64,000 nt of DNA. It comes from Flavobacterium pectinovorum. Lineage in GTDB: Bacteria > Bacteroidota > Bacteroidia > Flavobacteriales > Flavobacteriaceae. Positions 35,806 to 45,490 of this stretch are shown in pieces. How positions within the stretch are numbered: position 1 is the first letter of the stretch; the number at the start of each line of letters is the position of its first letter. The translations under genes were made by a program, and so were the position numbers. The notes beneath the pieces were generated by a model. That model was not told the DNA's origin. It was given only the letters and a program-made list of their open reading frames with translations, and made no database searches. Where the stretch lies: assembly GCF_900142715.1 (NCBI RefSeq), contig NZ_FRBX01000001.1:124001-188000 (forward strand), in the 5' to 3' direction.

Positions 35806-37203
35806 ATGAAAAAAAATGTATTTTTATTTTTTCTTGCCCTTTTTGCCGTCCTTGTTACCGGATGTCAAAATAACGAAACTGGTTATCCTTCTTCTGATGA
35901 TCCTACAGCTGTAGTGACAACAAAGGAAATTTACGGAGCACCAAACAGAAAATTCGAAATTAAAGCGGTGCTTAATGACGATTTAGGACTGAAAAGTGTG
36001 AGAATTCAAATTCCTGAATTATCCTTAGATAAAATGATCACGTTTGCAAGTGATCCATTACTTGAATCATATGATTTAAGCTATTTTTTTGAAGTACCTT
36101 CGGACAGGGGAACCTCAGAATCTTTCAAAATTAAATTGACAATAACAGATGTTTCAGGAAATGCCATTGACGAAGATATCAATTTACGTCTGGATGGAGA
36201 ATTTGCAGCACCTGCAATAACCATGGTTACGCCAAAAGAAGGAGCTGTTATTTTATTGTCAACAAGCAATGAAATGCCCGTAAATTTTGTGGTAAACGAT
36301 GATTCAGGAATAGATTATGTTCAGGTAAAATGCGAGGCTTTAGGCATTGATGAAACGATTCAGTTAGCGGGCTCGCCTCAATCTTATACTTTCAATAAAA
36401 CGTATACTTTACCTGTAACTGCAGCAAATTATGTATTGACAATTACAGCCAAAGATAAATTTGCGATTCCAAATACCGGATCTTTAAATATCAATATTGT
36501 AGCAACAAACGAATATCCAGCACTGTATTTATGCGATCAGCCAAAAGGTACCAATCTGACTACTGATGCTGTGGGCGTACCGATGTATTTTCACGAGAAA
36601 AACGGACAGGATTTTGAGTTTAAATATTATGCTGATAAAGACAATAAAGAAGTTTATTTCTTAGGTCAGGAAGCCGACTTTGCCCCACATTGTTTCGGAT
36701 TAAATGCAGCTGGAGGTTTAGTAGACGATTTAACTGCAACACCAATTATTTTACCAACAAAAGGCTATTACAACATAAAGGTAAACCCAAATACACTAGC
36801 TTATACAGTTACTAAATATACGCCTTCAAGCAAAGTTTGGGCAGATGTTGCCAATGGATTATGGAGTGATGACGAAGCTTTAAGAAGACCGTTTGTGAGC
36901 GTATGTGGCGGTGGTATTCAGGGTGCAGACTGGGATACATGGACAGCCTGGACACAAACCGGATTGCATTTGGCAAATAACCCAAATAATGCATATCAAT
37001 TAGTTGGTGAGTATACGCTGACAGGACAATTGGAAGCCACTTTTACAGGTCAATGGTGGAATCCGTCATGGAGATTAATCAAAAATGGTATTGCTACAAT
37101 GTCACCAGGTGAAAATGGAAATGCAAAATATCCAGCTGCTCCGGGAGTATACAAAGTTGTACTGGATACAGAATTGGAAAGAGTCTTTATCACAAAAAAA
37201 TAG
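35806..37203 (+). CDS. SusE/SusF-like surface glycan-binding lipoprotein
   Basis: A 465-residue lipoprotein. Lipobox LVTGC places the acylated cysteine at residue 20. Several beta-sandwich repeats follow, each with a DDLGLKSVRIQIPEL or DDSGIDYVQVKCEAL type strand pair, and then a C-terminal region rich in Trp and Gly (QGADWDTWTAWTQTG, FTGQWWNPSWR). This build resembles SusE/SusF proteins, whose C-terminal domains bind glycan through aromatic residues. It lies 45 bp before SusC and opens the operon; in the classical sus order such genes come after SusD. No enzyme motif was seen. The exact family is uncertain. Confidence 0.7.
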   Translation: MKKNVFLFFLALFAVLVTGCQNNETGYPSSDDPTAVVTTKEIYGAPNRKFEIKAVLNDDLGLKSVRIQIPELSLDKMITFASDPLLESYDLSYFFEVPSDRGTSESFKIKLTITDVSGNAIDEDINLRLDGEFAAPAITMVTPKEGAVILLSTSNEMPVNFVVNDDSGIDYVQVKCEALGIDETIQLAGSPQSYTFNKTYTLPVTAANYVLTITAKDKFAIPNTGSLNINIVATNEYPALYLCDQPKGTNLTTDAVGVPMYFHEKNGQDFEFKYYADKDNKEVYFLGQEADFAPHCFGLNAAGGLVDDLTATPIILPTKGYYNIKVNPNTLAYTVTKYTPSSKVWADVANGLWSDDEALRRPFVSVCGGGIQGADWDTWTAWTQTGLHLANNPNNAYQLVGEYTLTGQLEATFTGQWWNPSWRLIKNGIATMSPGENGNAKYPAAPGVYKVVLDTELERVFITKK

Positions 37204-37248
37204 TTTGTTAGAACTTAAGTTTTAGCATTAATAAAAAAATATATTAAT

Positions 37249-40200
37249 ATGAAATATAAATTTATATGGTTATTTATCACCATGTTGTGCACCGCCACGA
37301 CATTCGGGCAAATAACGGTAAAAGGAACTGTTAAGGATAAAGGCAATGTGCCAATTCCCGGAGTTAATCTGGCAGTAAAAGGAACTTCAACAACAACATC
37401 AACAGATTTTGATGGGAACTTTTCTATCAGTGTATCCAATAAAAACGCTCAAATTGAATTCTCATTTGTTGGTTTTTCTAACAAAACAATTCAGGTTGGC
37501 GATAAAACAACTTTTGATGTTGTGCTAGAGGAATCTAGCCAAGCATTAGAAGAGATTGTCGTTGTAGGTTACGCCGCGGTAAAAAAGAGCGATGTAACGA
37601 GTTCTATTTCTTCTATAAAAGGAAAAGAACTCCAAACCATGACAGTAGGTAATGTGACCGAATCATTACAAGGGAAAGTTTCCGGGGTTCAGGTTACAGG
37701 CCAAGGAGGTCCTGGTGCACAGCCAAGAGTTTTGATCCGTGGTATTTCTACGTTAAATCTGGATACTTCTCCTCTTTATGTAGTGGATGGTATACCAATG
37801 GGAACCAGTATTAACTTTTTGAGCCCGAATGAAATTGAATCGATGGAAGTTTTAAAAGATGCTTCTGCAAGTGCTATTTATGGTTCACGTGCTTCTAACG
37901 GAGTTATTCTGATCACTACCAAAAAAGGGAAAGTGGGTCAGACAAGATTCAACTTTGATATAAGTTCAGGGATGCAGCTTATGAACAATCCCTATCATAT
38001 GGCCGATGCCGAAGGATATGCAAACATCATGAACAAAGCATACAACAATTCTGGTTATGCAGATTATTTGCCAAACCCTTCTCAATACAAAGGTAAAACG
38101 ACAGATTGGTGGAAAGCCGGAATTAAAAGTGGATCTCCCGTTACAAATGCTTCTTTAAGTGTTAGTGGTGGTTCTGAAAAACATACTTATGCAATCAGTA
38201 TGAATTATTATGATGCAGAATCTATTTATGAAGTAGGAGGTTGGGAAAGAATAACGTTAAGAATTGCCAATGATTTTAAATTCTCTGATAAATTCTCTGC
38301 CGGAATCACTTTAAATCCACGTTATGAAACCTATGGTCAGCCTGGAAACTGGGCAGATTTTGATAAAATTGATCCGATTACGCCAATTTACAAACCAGCA
38401 GATCAGTTAACAGGAAGTGAAAACGAATACAGCATTTATGCACGTTCGCCTTCGTATGTATGGAATCCGGTTGCAGGTGTAAAGAGATATGATGATTTTA
38501 CAGATCAATATAATTTAAATACAAATGGGTATTTACAATATACTCCAATGAAAGGTTTAGTATTTCGTACACAGGCTTCTGTTGAAGTTGGTGATAAAAT
38601 AAGAAGCAGGTTCAGACCCGATTTTATAATTGATGCGGCACACGAAAAAGAGGAGATTAATAAGGTTGAAAGATGGGCTACTAATAATGTAGACTGGACA
38701 TGGCAAAATACAATTACCTATTCTAAAACATTTGCAGAAAAACACAATGTTTCCCTAATGATTGGTAATACAATGGAAGAGTACAATGGCAATGATGTTT
38801 GGGGTTACGGTGAAGGTGTGCCTAATAACTCAGATTTAATGAGAGAGGTAAATGCAGCAACTAAAAACCGCGATAGTAAGGGTAACACTTGGTCAAGTTC
38901 ATTGATGTCTTATATTTCTCGTTTTTCTTATAACTACGACAATAAATATTATTTCACGGGAACTTTCAGACGTGATGGTTCTTCTAAATTTATGACGAAC
39001 AACAAATGGGCAAATTTCCCTTCGGCATCAGTTTCATGGAGAATTTTGAACGAAGGATTTATGGAATCTACAAAAGATGTTCTAAGCGATCTTAGATTTA
39101 GAGCAGGTTGGGGTAAAGTAGGGAATCAGGGATTGCCAACACAAGTGTATCAGTCCAACATTGGGCAAGGATTTTATCCTATCGGAGATGTTGTGGGAGA
39201 TACTTCATTTCCTTCTTCTATGGCCAATAAAGACATTAAATGGGAAACTGTTGAAGATATGAGTTTTGGAATCGATTTCGGATTATGGAAAAACAAGCTT
39301 TCAGGATCATTAGAATATTATCAGAAAAAAACAAATGATATGTTATTCTTAAAGCAATTTCCAGCTTATAGCGGATTTCCTGAAAATGCCACAATCTGGA
39401 CAAACGTTGGTTCTATGCAATCCAGCGGTATCGATTTGCTGATTTCTTATAAAGATAAAAAAGGGGACTTCTCTTATGGTGCCGATGTAACTTTTACAAC
39501 GGTTGATGTTGAGATGTTGTCTTTATCTTCTGATGGAGAAAAACTGTACGGAGCTAATAACAGAAGTGTGACTGTAAAAGGAGATGAACCGGGTTATTTC
39601 TACGGATACGTTGCTGATGGTTTATTCCAAAATCAAACGGAATTAAATTCTCATACAGATGAGCACGGCACTAAATTACAACCTTATGCAAAAGAAGGAG
39701 ACATTCGTTTTAAAGATGTTAACGGAGACGGAAAATTAGACGATAAAGACCGTACTAAAATTGGTTCTCCATGGGCGGATTACAACATTGGACTGAATTT
39801 AAATTTTGCTTACAAACAATTTGATTTGGTTGCTAATTTCTATTCCAGTATAGGAAATGATATTGTAAACACAACTATTTCAGATTTATACAATGGTGCA
39901 AGTTTAACCAACAAAGTAAGCGGATTAGACCAAAAAGCATGGCATGGAGAAGGAACTTCTAATTCTATTCCTCGTTTGTCTAAAGATGATAATAATGAGA
40001 ACTACACTAAATTTTCTTCTTTATACGTAGAAGATGGGTCTTATGTCCGTATGAAAAACTTACAGTTAGGATTTTCATTCTATAATAAATTTGGATTAGA
40101 CAAACTTAGAATTTCTTTATCAGGCCAGAATTTATGGACTTGGACAAAATACACAGGAGTTGATCCTGAAGTTGCAGGGGGAGACCCAGATAAGGGCGAC

Positions 40201-40281
40201 AGAGTAAAAGGAGCAGGTTTTGGAGAATGGAACTATCCTGTACAGCCAACAATTTTGATGGGTCTTAATGTAGCATTTTAA
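37249..40281 (+). CDS. SusC/RagA family TonB-dependent outer-membrane transporter
   Basis: A 1010-residue protein with a signal peptide ending TTFGQ. It has a carboxypeptidase-D regulatory-like domain (about 22-105: GTVKDKGNVPIPGVNLAVKG), the SusC signature EEIVVVGYAAVKKSDVTSS, a plug domain (LQGKVSGVQV, VLIRGISTLN, YVVDGIPMG, YGSRASNGVILITTK) and a 22-strand barrel ending in an aromatic residue (LMGLNVAF). There is no STN domain, so it lacks the anti-sigma signalling arm. It imports large oligosaccharides with the SusD lid encoded 11 bp downstream. Length is normal for the family. Confidence 0.95.
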   Translation: MKYKFIWLFITMLCTATTFGQITVKGTVKDKGNVPIPGVNLAVKGTSTTTSTDFDGNFSISVSNKNAQIEFSFVGFSNKTIQVGDKTTFDVVLEESSQALEEIVVVGYAAVKKSDVTSSISSIKGKELQTMTVGNVTESLQGKVSGVQVTGQGGPGAQPRVLIRGISTLNLDTSPLYVVDGIPMGTSINFLSPNEIESMEVLKDASASAIYGSRASNGVILITTKKGKVGQTRFNFDISSGMQLMNNPYHMADAEGYANIMNKAYNNSGYADYLPNPSQYKGKTTDWWKAGIKSGSPVTNASLSVSGGSEKHTYAISMNYYDAESIYEVGGWERITLRIANDFKFSDKFSAGITLNPRYETYGQPGNWADFDKIDPITPIYKPADQLTGSENEYSIYARSPSYVWNPVAGVKRYDDFTDQYNLNTNGYLQYTPMKGLVFRTQASVEVGDKIRSRFRPDFIIDAAHEKEEINKVERWATNNVDWTWQNTITYSKTFAEKHNVSLMIGNTMEEYNGNDVWGYGEGVPNNSDLMREVNAATKNRDSKGNTWSSSLMSYISRFSYNYDNKYYFTGTFRRDGSSKFMTNNKWANFPSASVSWRILNEGFMESTKDVLSDLRFRAGWGKVGNQGLPTQVYQSNIGQGFYPIGDVVGDTSFPSSMANKDIKWETVEDMSFGIDFGLWKNKLSGSLEYYQKKTNDMLFLKQFPAYSGFPENATIWTNVGSMQSSGIDLLISYKDKKGDFSYGADVTFTTVDVEMLSLSSDGEKLYGANNRSVTVKGDEPGYFYGYVADGLFQNQTELNSHTDEHGTKLQPYAKEGDIRFKDVNGDGKLDDKDRTKIGSPWADYNIGLNLNFAYKQFDLVANFYSSIGNDIVNTTISDLYNGASLTNKVSGLDQKAWHGEGTSNSIPRLSKDDNNENYTKFSSLYVEDGSYVRMKNLQLGFSFYNKFGLDKLRISLSGQNLWTWTKYTGVDPEVAGGDPDKGDRVKGAGFGEWNYPVQPTILMGLNVAF

Positions 40282-40292
40282 TAAAAACGAAC

Positions 40293-41894
40293 ATGAAAAA
40301 AATAATTTTATCAATAATAGCTTTAGCTGCAGTTGCAGTTTCCTGCTCTGATTTTATTGAAAAAGACGAAAGAGGAAAGCAAACCTTAGAAAACTACTTT
40401 CAAACGGCACAGGAATGCGAAAATTATACCAACGAATTAACCCGCAGATTGTTAGTTACCAATGATTGGTGGGTATTGGTTGCACCAAGAGTTACCAACG
40501 AAATGGCAACAGATGATGCCTGGATGGGTAATACAGGTCAGGACAACAGTGCGCACAGACCAAGTTCTCAATACATTATTTCGCCAGATAATATGGGAGA
40601 TATGAACAGCAGTTATACAGCGCATTTCTATACCATTCAATCAGCAAATATTGGTTTGGAGAGAATGGCTGAGGCACCAATCTCTGAGTCACAGAAGAAT
40701 CAATATATGGGAGAATCTCTATTTGTTCGTGCCTATTGTTATTATGAACTGGTAAACCTTTTCGGAGGGGTTCCACTCTATACAACATCATTAGGTACTG
40801 GTGATTTAAAGTTAGAACGAAGCTCTGCTGAAGAAGTGTATGCTCAGATTGAAGCCGATCTTAAAGAGTCTGCTGCTAAACTGGAAACCATTCCGGTAAA
40901 CAGAAGCGGAAGAATAAACAAATGGGCTGCTTATGCTTTATTGGCGCGTGTTTCTTTATTTCAGGAAAAATGGGCAGAAGCGAAACTATATTCAAATAAA
41001 GTAATCACGGAAGGACCTTTTGCATTAGAAGCGGATTTCCTAAACATTTGGAATGTAAACAATCACAATGGAGTAGAATCTATTTTAGAAGCACAATCTT
41101 CAGATGTACAAAATAAAAGTTTAGGTTCTGCATTGCCAACATTGGCAGGGGCAAGAGGAGAAGACAAGAAAAATTTTCCAAGCAATGATGCTGCAGATGT
41201 TTTAGACGGCTGGGGATGGTGTATGCCAACCAGTGATTTAGAAAATGCTTATCTTTCTGAGAATGATGTAATCCGTCGCAGAAGTACCATCACAAAATGG
41301 GGAGAGGCTGCTTATGGTGATGAGGTTTTAAATCCAACACATAAATTCAGTTTAAATGATAATAAATCAGGACGTATTTGTCGTAAATATTATATTCCGA
41401 TAGCAACACGTCGAGCTTTAGACAATAAAGACGGGCATTTGCCTTTGAATATTCCATTGATTCGTCTGGCTGAAATGTATCTGACCAGAGCTGAAGCAAA
41501 TTATCATACAGGAGGAGATGCCTTGGCAGATATCAATATCATCAGAGCACGTGTAAAATTAGATCCAAAAACAGGTTTATCTGGTCCGACACTACTGAAC
41601 CAAATTTATAAAGAGCGTCGTTTAGAATTGGCTTTTGAAGGATTGCGTTTATACGATATCCGTCGTGAAAAAGACCCAACTACCGGAAAACCAGTTATTG
41701 AATCTTTGATGGGACCAAACGGAACTTTTGTTCAATACAACCTGAACTCTGCAGATCCGTATGAAACAACCAATTTGAGAGAACCTCAGGATAAAGGAAT
41801 CAATTTTAACCCTGCCAAAAACTTATTGTGGCCAATACCTCAAATGGAAATTGACTTAAGTGGAGGAGTAATCAAACAAAATCCAGGATATTAA
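40293..41894 (+). CDS. SusD/RagB family outer-membrane glycan-binding lipoprotein
   Basis: A 533-residue protein. Lipobox VAVSC places the acylated cysteine at residue 18. The TPR-like body includes MGESLFVRAYCYYELVNLFG and RLAEMYLTRAEANYHTGG, both standard in SusD proteins, and RRLELAFEGLRLYDIRR near the end. It finishes with KQNPGY, as does the partial SusD at the left edge. It starts 11 bp after SusC and its TAA overlaps the ATG of the next gene (TAATG), so translation is coupled to the GH30 lipoprotein. It forms the lid of the SusC pore. Confidence 0.95.
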   Translation: MKKIILSIIALAAVAVSCSDFIEKDERGKQTLENYFQTAQECENYTNELTRRLLVTNDWWVLVAPRVTNEMATDDAWMGNTGQDNSAHRPSSQYIISPDNMGDMNSSYTAHFYTIQSANIGLERMAEAPISESQKNQYMGESLFVRAYCYYELVNLFGGVPLYTTSLGTGDLKLERSSAEEVYAQIEADLKESAAKLETIPVNRSGRINKWAAYALLARVSLFQEKWAEAKLYSNKVITEGPFALEADFLNIWNVNNHNGVESILEAQSSDVQNKSLGSALPTLAGARGEDKKNFPSNDAADVLDGWGWCMPTSDLENAYLSENDVIRRRSTITKWGEAAYGDEVLNPTHKFSLNDNKSGRICRKYYIPIATRRALDNKDGHLPLNIPLIRLAEMYLTRAEANYHTGGDALADINIIRARVKLDPKTGLSGPTLLNQIYKERRLELAFEGLRLYDIRREKDPTTGKPVIESLMGPNGTFVQYNLNSADPYETTNLREPQDKGINFNPAKNLLWPIPQMEIDLSGGVIKQNPGY

Positions 41895-43531
41895 TGAAAT
41901 TTATAAATAACAAAAAAGTAAGTCTGCTATGTGCAGGCTTGCTTTTCGCTAACTTTTTTATGATTAGTTGCGATTCTGAAAAATCAGATGATTCAGGTGC
42001 TGAAAACACCATTGCAGAATTAAGTGTAAATCTGGATATGAATCTCCAAACCATGGAAAGTTTTGGTGCTTCTGATGCCTGGCAATGTAATTTCATTGGA
42101 AAAAACTGGCCTTCTGATAAAAGAAATAAAATGGCGGATTTGCTTTTCAGCAGAGAATTGGATGCTGACGGAAACCCAAAAGGAATCGGACTATCATTAT
42201 GGCGTTTTAATCTTGGAGCGGGAAGTACAGAACAAGGCGATGCCAGTGATATTTCAGATGAATGGAGACGTACAGAATGTTTTACAACAGATGGAGTTTC
42301 GTATGACATGAGCAAACAAGCCGGACAGGTTTGGTTTATGAAAGCGGCAAAAGAACGTGGTGTTGAGAAATTATTAGCTTTTACCAACAGTGCACCGGTT
42401 TATTTAACTCAAAACGGAAAAGCACACGCCAGCATAAAAGAATTTTATAATTTGCAAGATGGAAAAATGCCGGAATTGGCTGATTTCTGGGTTACTGCAT
42501 TAGATAAATTAAAAACAGAACAAGGTTTAACAATCGATTATGTGAGTCCGTTTAATGAGCCGCAATATGAGTGGGACGGAACTGCACAAGAAGGATCTCC
42601 TGCTACCAATGCTAACATTTACAGTTTTGTAAATGTATTATCTCCTAAATTGCAGTCAAAAGGGCTTACGGCTCAAATTGTTGTTGGGGAAGCCGGAGCT
42701 TACGAATCTTTATATAAAACCGTTTCAGGTAAAGAAAGCAGATCCAATCAGATTGATTATTTCTTTGCAGCAAATTCTGCTAAAAAAATAACAGGATTAT
42801 CAAACGTAAAGAAAACCATTTCCGGACACAGTTACTGGCAGGCCTGGCCTTTGAACGAACTGATTTCTTCAAGACAACAAGCGGCTTCAAGAATTCAGTC
42901 AGTTGGTGCAGTTAGTTTATGGTCTTCAGAATATTGTGTTTTAGAAAGTCCCGGAACATCAGAATTGTCAGGAGGCGGAGGTCCGGGAAGAGATTTGGGA
43001 ATTCAGCTGGCACTTTGGACAGCCCGTATTATCAGTACTGATATTGCTGTTGGTGGCGTTACGTCATGGCAATGGTGGACAGCGATTAGCCGTGGTGATT
43101 ACAAAGACGGATTGATTCACGTAGATGACAATGCAAGCAACGGAGCGGGAGATGCAAATTATTGCAAAAACGACGGATACATTAGAGATTCTAAAACGCT
43201 TTGGGCTTTAGGAAACTTCTCTTTCTTCGTAAAACCGGGAATGGTTAGAGTTCAGATTCCGAGTGTAGATAATGCCACTTCCGTGAATGATGTAATGGTA
43301 ACAGCATATAAAGATGCGGCAACAAAGAAATTAGTTGTTGTTGCGGTTAACATTAGCAAATCGACGAAAGCCTACAAATTAAATCTTACGGGAGGAACTT
43401 TAGCAGATAATAAATTGACGCCGTACACAACTTCTGAAACTTTAAGTTTGAAAAAAGGTGCAGCTGTAGATGTTTCTAATTTTACAATTCCGGCGAAGTC
43501 GGTTGTGACTTATGTTGGAACGTATAAATAA
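41894..43531 (+). CDS. GH30 glycosidase, surface lipoprotein (possible endo-beta-1,6-galactanase)
   Basis: A 545-residue protein. Lipobox FMISC places the acylated cysteine at residue 26, followed by an acidic stretch (DSEKSDDSG) that favours surface export. The GH30 barrel begins with MESFGASDAWQC; Glu222 in SPFNEPQYEW is the acid/base and Glu346 in WSSEYCVLE the nucleophile. A beta-sandwich side domain closes the protein (about 440-545). The GASDAW start and NLGAGSTEQG loop recall GH30 enzymes that act on beta-1,6-galactan, but the subfamily was judged from memory. Surface placement and overlap with SusD suggest it makes the first cut for the SusC/D importer. It is closely similar to the next GH30. 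Confidence 0.8.
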   Translation: MKFINNKKVSLLCAGLLFANFFMISCDSEKSDDSGAENTIAELSVNLDMNLQTMESFGASDAWQCNFIGKNWPSDKRNKMADLLFSRELDADGNPKGIGLSLWRFNLGAGSTEQGDASDISDEWRRTECFTTDGVSYDMSKQAGQVWFMKAAKERGVEKLLAFTNSAPVYLTQNGKAHASIKEFYNLQDGKMPELADFWVTALDKLKTEQGLTIDYVSPFNEPQYEWDGTAQEGSPATNANIYSFVNVLSPKLQSKGLTAQIVVGEAGAYESLYKTVSGKESRSNQIDYFFAANSAKKITGLSNVKKTISGHSYWQAWPLNELISSRQQAASRIQSVGAVSLWSSEYCVLESPGTSELSGGGGPGRDLGIQLALWTARIISTDIAVGGVTSWQWWTAISRGDYKDGLIHVDDNASNGAGDANYCKNDGYIRDSKTLWALGNFSFFVKPGMVRVQIPSVDNATSVNDVMVTAYKDAATKKLVVVAVNISKSTKAYKLNLTGGTLADNKLTPYTTSETLSLKKGAAVDVSNFTIPAKSVVTYVGTYK

Positions 43532-43587
43532 TAAGGTTCAGAGGTTCAAAGAGGCAAAGGTTCAAAGGTTTTAGAATCGATGCGCAA

Positions 43588-43620
43588 ATCTTTGTCAAAG
43601 TTTTAAACTTTGACAAAGAT
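43588..43620. repeat. 33-nt palindrome, copy 2 (CTTTGTCAAAG type)
   Basis: Sixteen-base arms (ATCTTTGTCAAAGTTT and its reverse complement) are separated by one T. It matches the palindrome at 270-302 except for a compensated base pair in each arm. It lies in the 284-bp gap between the two GH30 genes. Confidence 0.8.
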
Positions 43621-43703
43621 AAATAACCACAATGTTTGTTATTGGATTTAGATGACGAATAGATTGCATAAAACTTTGAAGTAAAGTAATTAATCGTAAA
43701 GTA

Positions 43704-43750
43704 TGTCATCCCGAGGAACGAGGGATCTCCGCGAGAAGCTCTACAAAGAT
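43704..43750. repeat. Dispersed spacer repeat (TGTCATCCCGAGGAACGAGG type)
   Basis: The stretch beginning TGTCATCCCGAGGAACGAGG and continuing into GATCTCCGCGAGAAGCTCTAC is a pattern I recognise as common in Flavobacterium spacers. It carries a short internal palindrome. It has no ORF and is not gene-specific. Confidence 0.55.
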
Positions 43751-43754
43751 TAGC

Positions 43755-43787
43755 AAACCCGAAAGGTTTTTAAAACCTGTCGGGTTT
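43755..43787. repeat. Hairpin repeat (AAACCCGAAAGG ... CCTGTCGGGTTT)
   Basis: Fifteen-base arms with one mismatch are separated by a three-base loop. It is related in sequence to the ACCTGTCAGG palindrome at 47983-48007. It lies 28 bases before the second GH30 start and could affect its translation or end upstream transcription. Confidence 0.65.
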
Positions 43788-43815
43788 ATATAAAGACTTA
43801 AAGAATAAAAAGAAA

Positions 43816-45399
43816 ATGAGAAAAACCTATATCTCGCTTTTATTGGTAATGAGTTCGCTGTCTTACGGACAGCGAACCATAACCATTAGCACAGATAATG
43901 TTGTACAAACCATGGATGGTTTTGGGGGTTCTGATGCCTGGAGATGCCAGTTTGTGGGTAAATGGCCGGAACAGAAAAAAAACGCCATTGCCGATTTGCT
44001 TTTTAGCAAAGAAATCGACGCACAGGGAAACCCAAAAGGAATTGGGCTTTCGATCTGGAGATTTAATTTAGGTGCGGGAAGTACAGAGCAAGGCGAAAAC
44101 AGCAAAGTTTCGGACGAATGGAGAAGAAGCGAATCTTTTCTGCAAGCTGACGGAACTTATGATTTTTCGAAACAGGAAGGACAAAGATGGTTTTTGCAGG
44201 CAGCTAAAAAACGAGGTGTTGAAAAATTCCTGATTTTTACCAATAGTCCGCCAGTTTATATGACAAACAACGGATTATCTTTTGCCTCTCAAAAGAATAA
44301 ACTGAATCTAAAAGATGGTGCAATTCCAAAATTTGCCGATTTCTTAGTTCAAAGTATTCAAGGGTTAGAGAAAAAAGAAGGAATAAAATTCGATTATATA
44401 AGTCCGATAAACGAACCGCAGTGGGAGTGGATGCCAAAACACGGTGATACCAACAGTCAGGAAGGAACACCGGCAACCAATCAGGAAATTTATGATTTGA
44501 CCAAATCACTTTCGGAAAAATTAAAAGCTCAAAAAATGAACACCGAAATTGTAATTGCCGAAGCCGCACAAATCAATTATTTATACGAAAATGTAAATGG
44601 CGAAAACCGCGATAATCAGATTGACTATTTCTTTGGAAAAACAAAAACAAATATTTCGAAATTCCCAAATGTTAAAAATGTAATTTTAGGTCACAGTTAT
44701 TTTACAACCTGGCCAATAGAAAAACAAGTTTTAAGCCGTAAATTGATCGCTGCAAATGTGAAACAAAATCCGGGATTAAAATATTGGCAATCTGAATATT
44801 GTATTTTAGAAAATCCGGGCGAAGCTGAAATTCCGGGTGGTTCAGGCGGAGGAAGAGACTTAGGAATGCAAACCGCGTTATTCGTAGCTCGTTTGATTCA
44901 TAATGATATTGCTGTCGCTAATGCGGCTTCATGGCAATGGTGGACTTCTATAACCCGTGTTGATTACAAAGACGGATTAATTTATCTGGATGATGGAAAA
45001 AGCAATGGAGGAACTGCACCGAATTATGTGAGAAACGATGGAGAATTTCACGATTCAAAACTGCTTTGGGCTTTAGGAAATTACTCTTTGTTTGTGCGTC
45101 CGGGAATGTTGAGAATTGATGTTCCAAATCAAAATGAACTCGATGCAGCAAACGATGTTATGCTAACAGCCTACAAAGATACGGCAAACAAAAAACTGAT
45201 TGTCGTTGCAGTAAACTGCGGAAAATCATCTCAAAAATACAAGTTTGATTTATCCAAAGGAACAATCAAAAACAATGAAGTTATGCCTTATGTAACTTCT
45301 GAAAATTCAAACCTAAAAAGAGCCAATATTCAGAAAATTGATAATCTGGAAATCCCTGCAAAATCTATTGTAACGTTTGTGGGAGAATTGGAATATTAA
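43816..45399 (+). CDS. GH30 glycosidase, secreted paralogue of the preceding GH30
   Basis: A 527-residue protein with a cleavable signal peptide ending LSYGQ instead of a lipobox. The barrel starts with MDGFGGSDAWRC; the acid/base is Glu200 in SPINEPQWEW and the nucleophile Glu327 in YWQSEYCILE. It aligns with the upstream GH30 along its whole length (for example IGLS.WRFNLGAGSTEQG and AASWQWWTSITR in both), so this is a tandem duplication with changed location. Release from the membrane suggests it works in the periplasm on imported oligomers or is exported as a soluble enzyme. The activity is probably related to that of the first copy but may be exo rather than endo. Confidence 0.8.
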   Translation: MRKTYISLLLVMSSLSYGQRTITISTDNVVQTMDGFGGSDAWRCQFVGKWPEQKKNAIADLLFSKEIDAQGNPKGIGLSIWRFNLGAGSTEQGENSKVSDEWRRSESFLQADGTYDFSKQEGQRWFLQAAKKRGVEKFLIFTNSPPVYMTNNGLSFASQKNKLNLKDGAIPKFADFLVQSIQGLEKKEGIKFDYISPINEPQWEWMPKHGDTNSQEGTPATNQEIYDLTKSLSEKLKAQKMNTEIVIAEAAQINYLYENVNGENRDNQIDYFFGKTKTNISKFPNVKNVILGHSYFTTWPIEKQVLSRKLIAANVKQNPGLKYWQSEYCILENPGEAEIPGGSGGGRDLGMQTALFVARLIHNDIAVANAASWQWWTSITRVDYKDGLIYLDDGKSNGGTAPNYVRNDGEFHDSKLLWALGNYSLFVRPGMLRIDVPNQNELDAANDVMLTAYKDTANKKLIVVAVNCGKSSQKYKFDLSKGTIKNNEVMPYVTSENSNLKRANIQKIDNLEIPAKSIVTFVGELEY

Positions 45400-45404
45400 A
45401 AAAA

Positions 45405-45453
45405 GTTTCAGGTTTCAAGTTCTGTGCGAGACCTGAAACTTGAAACCTGAAAC
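45405..45453. repeat. 17-bp perfect inverted repeat between GH30 and GH2
   Basis: GTTTCAGGTTTCAAGTT at 45405-45421 pairs perfectly with 45437-45453 around a 15-base loop. On the plus strand no T-run follows. On the minus strand it would be followed by seven T, so it resembles a terminator only for antisense transcription. It may protect mRNA ends. Confidence 0.7.
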
Positions 45454-45490
45454 AAAGAAAACTAAAAACAACAACTAAAAATTAAGAATA

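Noticed and set aside
41872..42387. 171-codon minus-strand ORF opposite the first GH30
   Set aside because: The plus strand carries clear GH30 motifs across the same bases, and a similar antisense frame occurs opposite the second GH30, as expected for shadows of paralogues.
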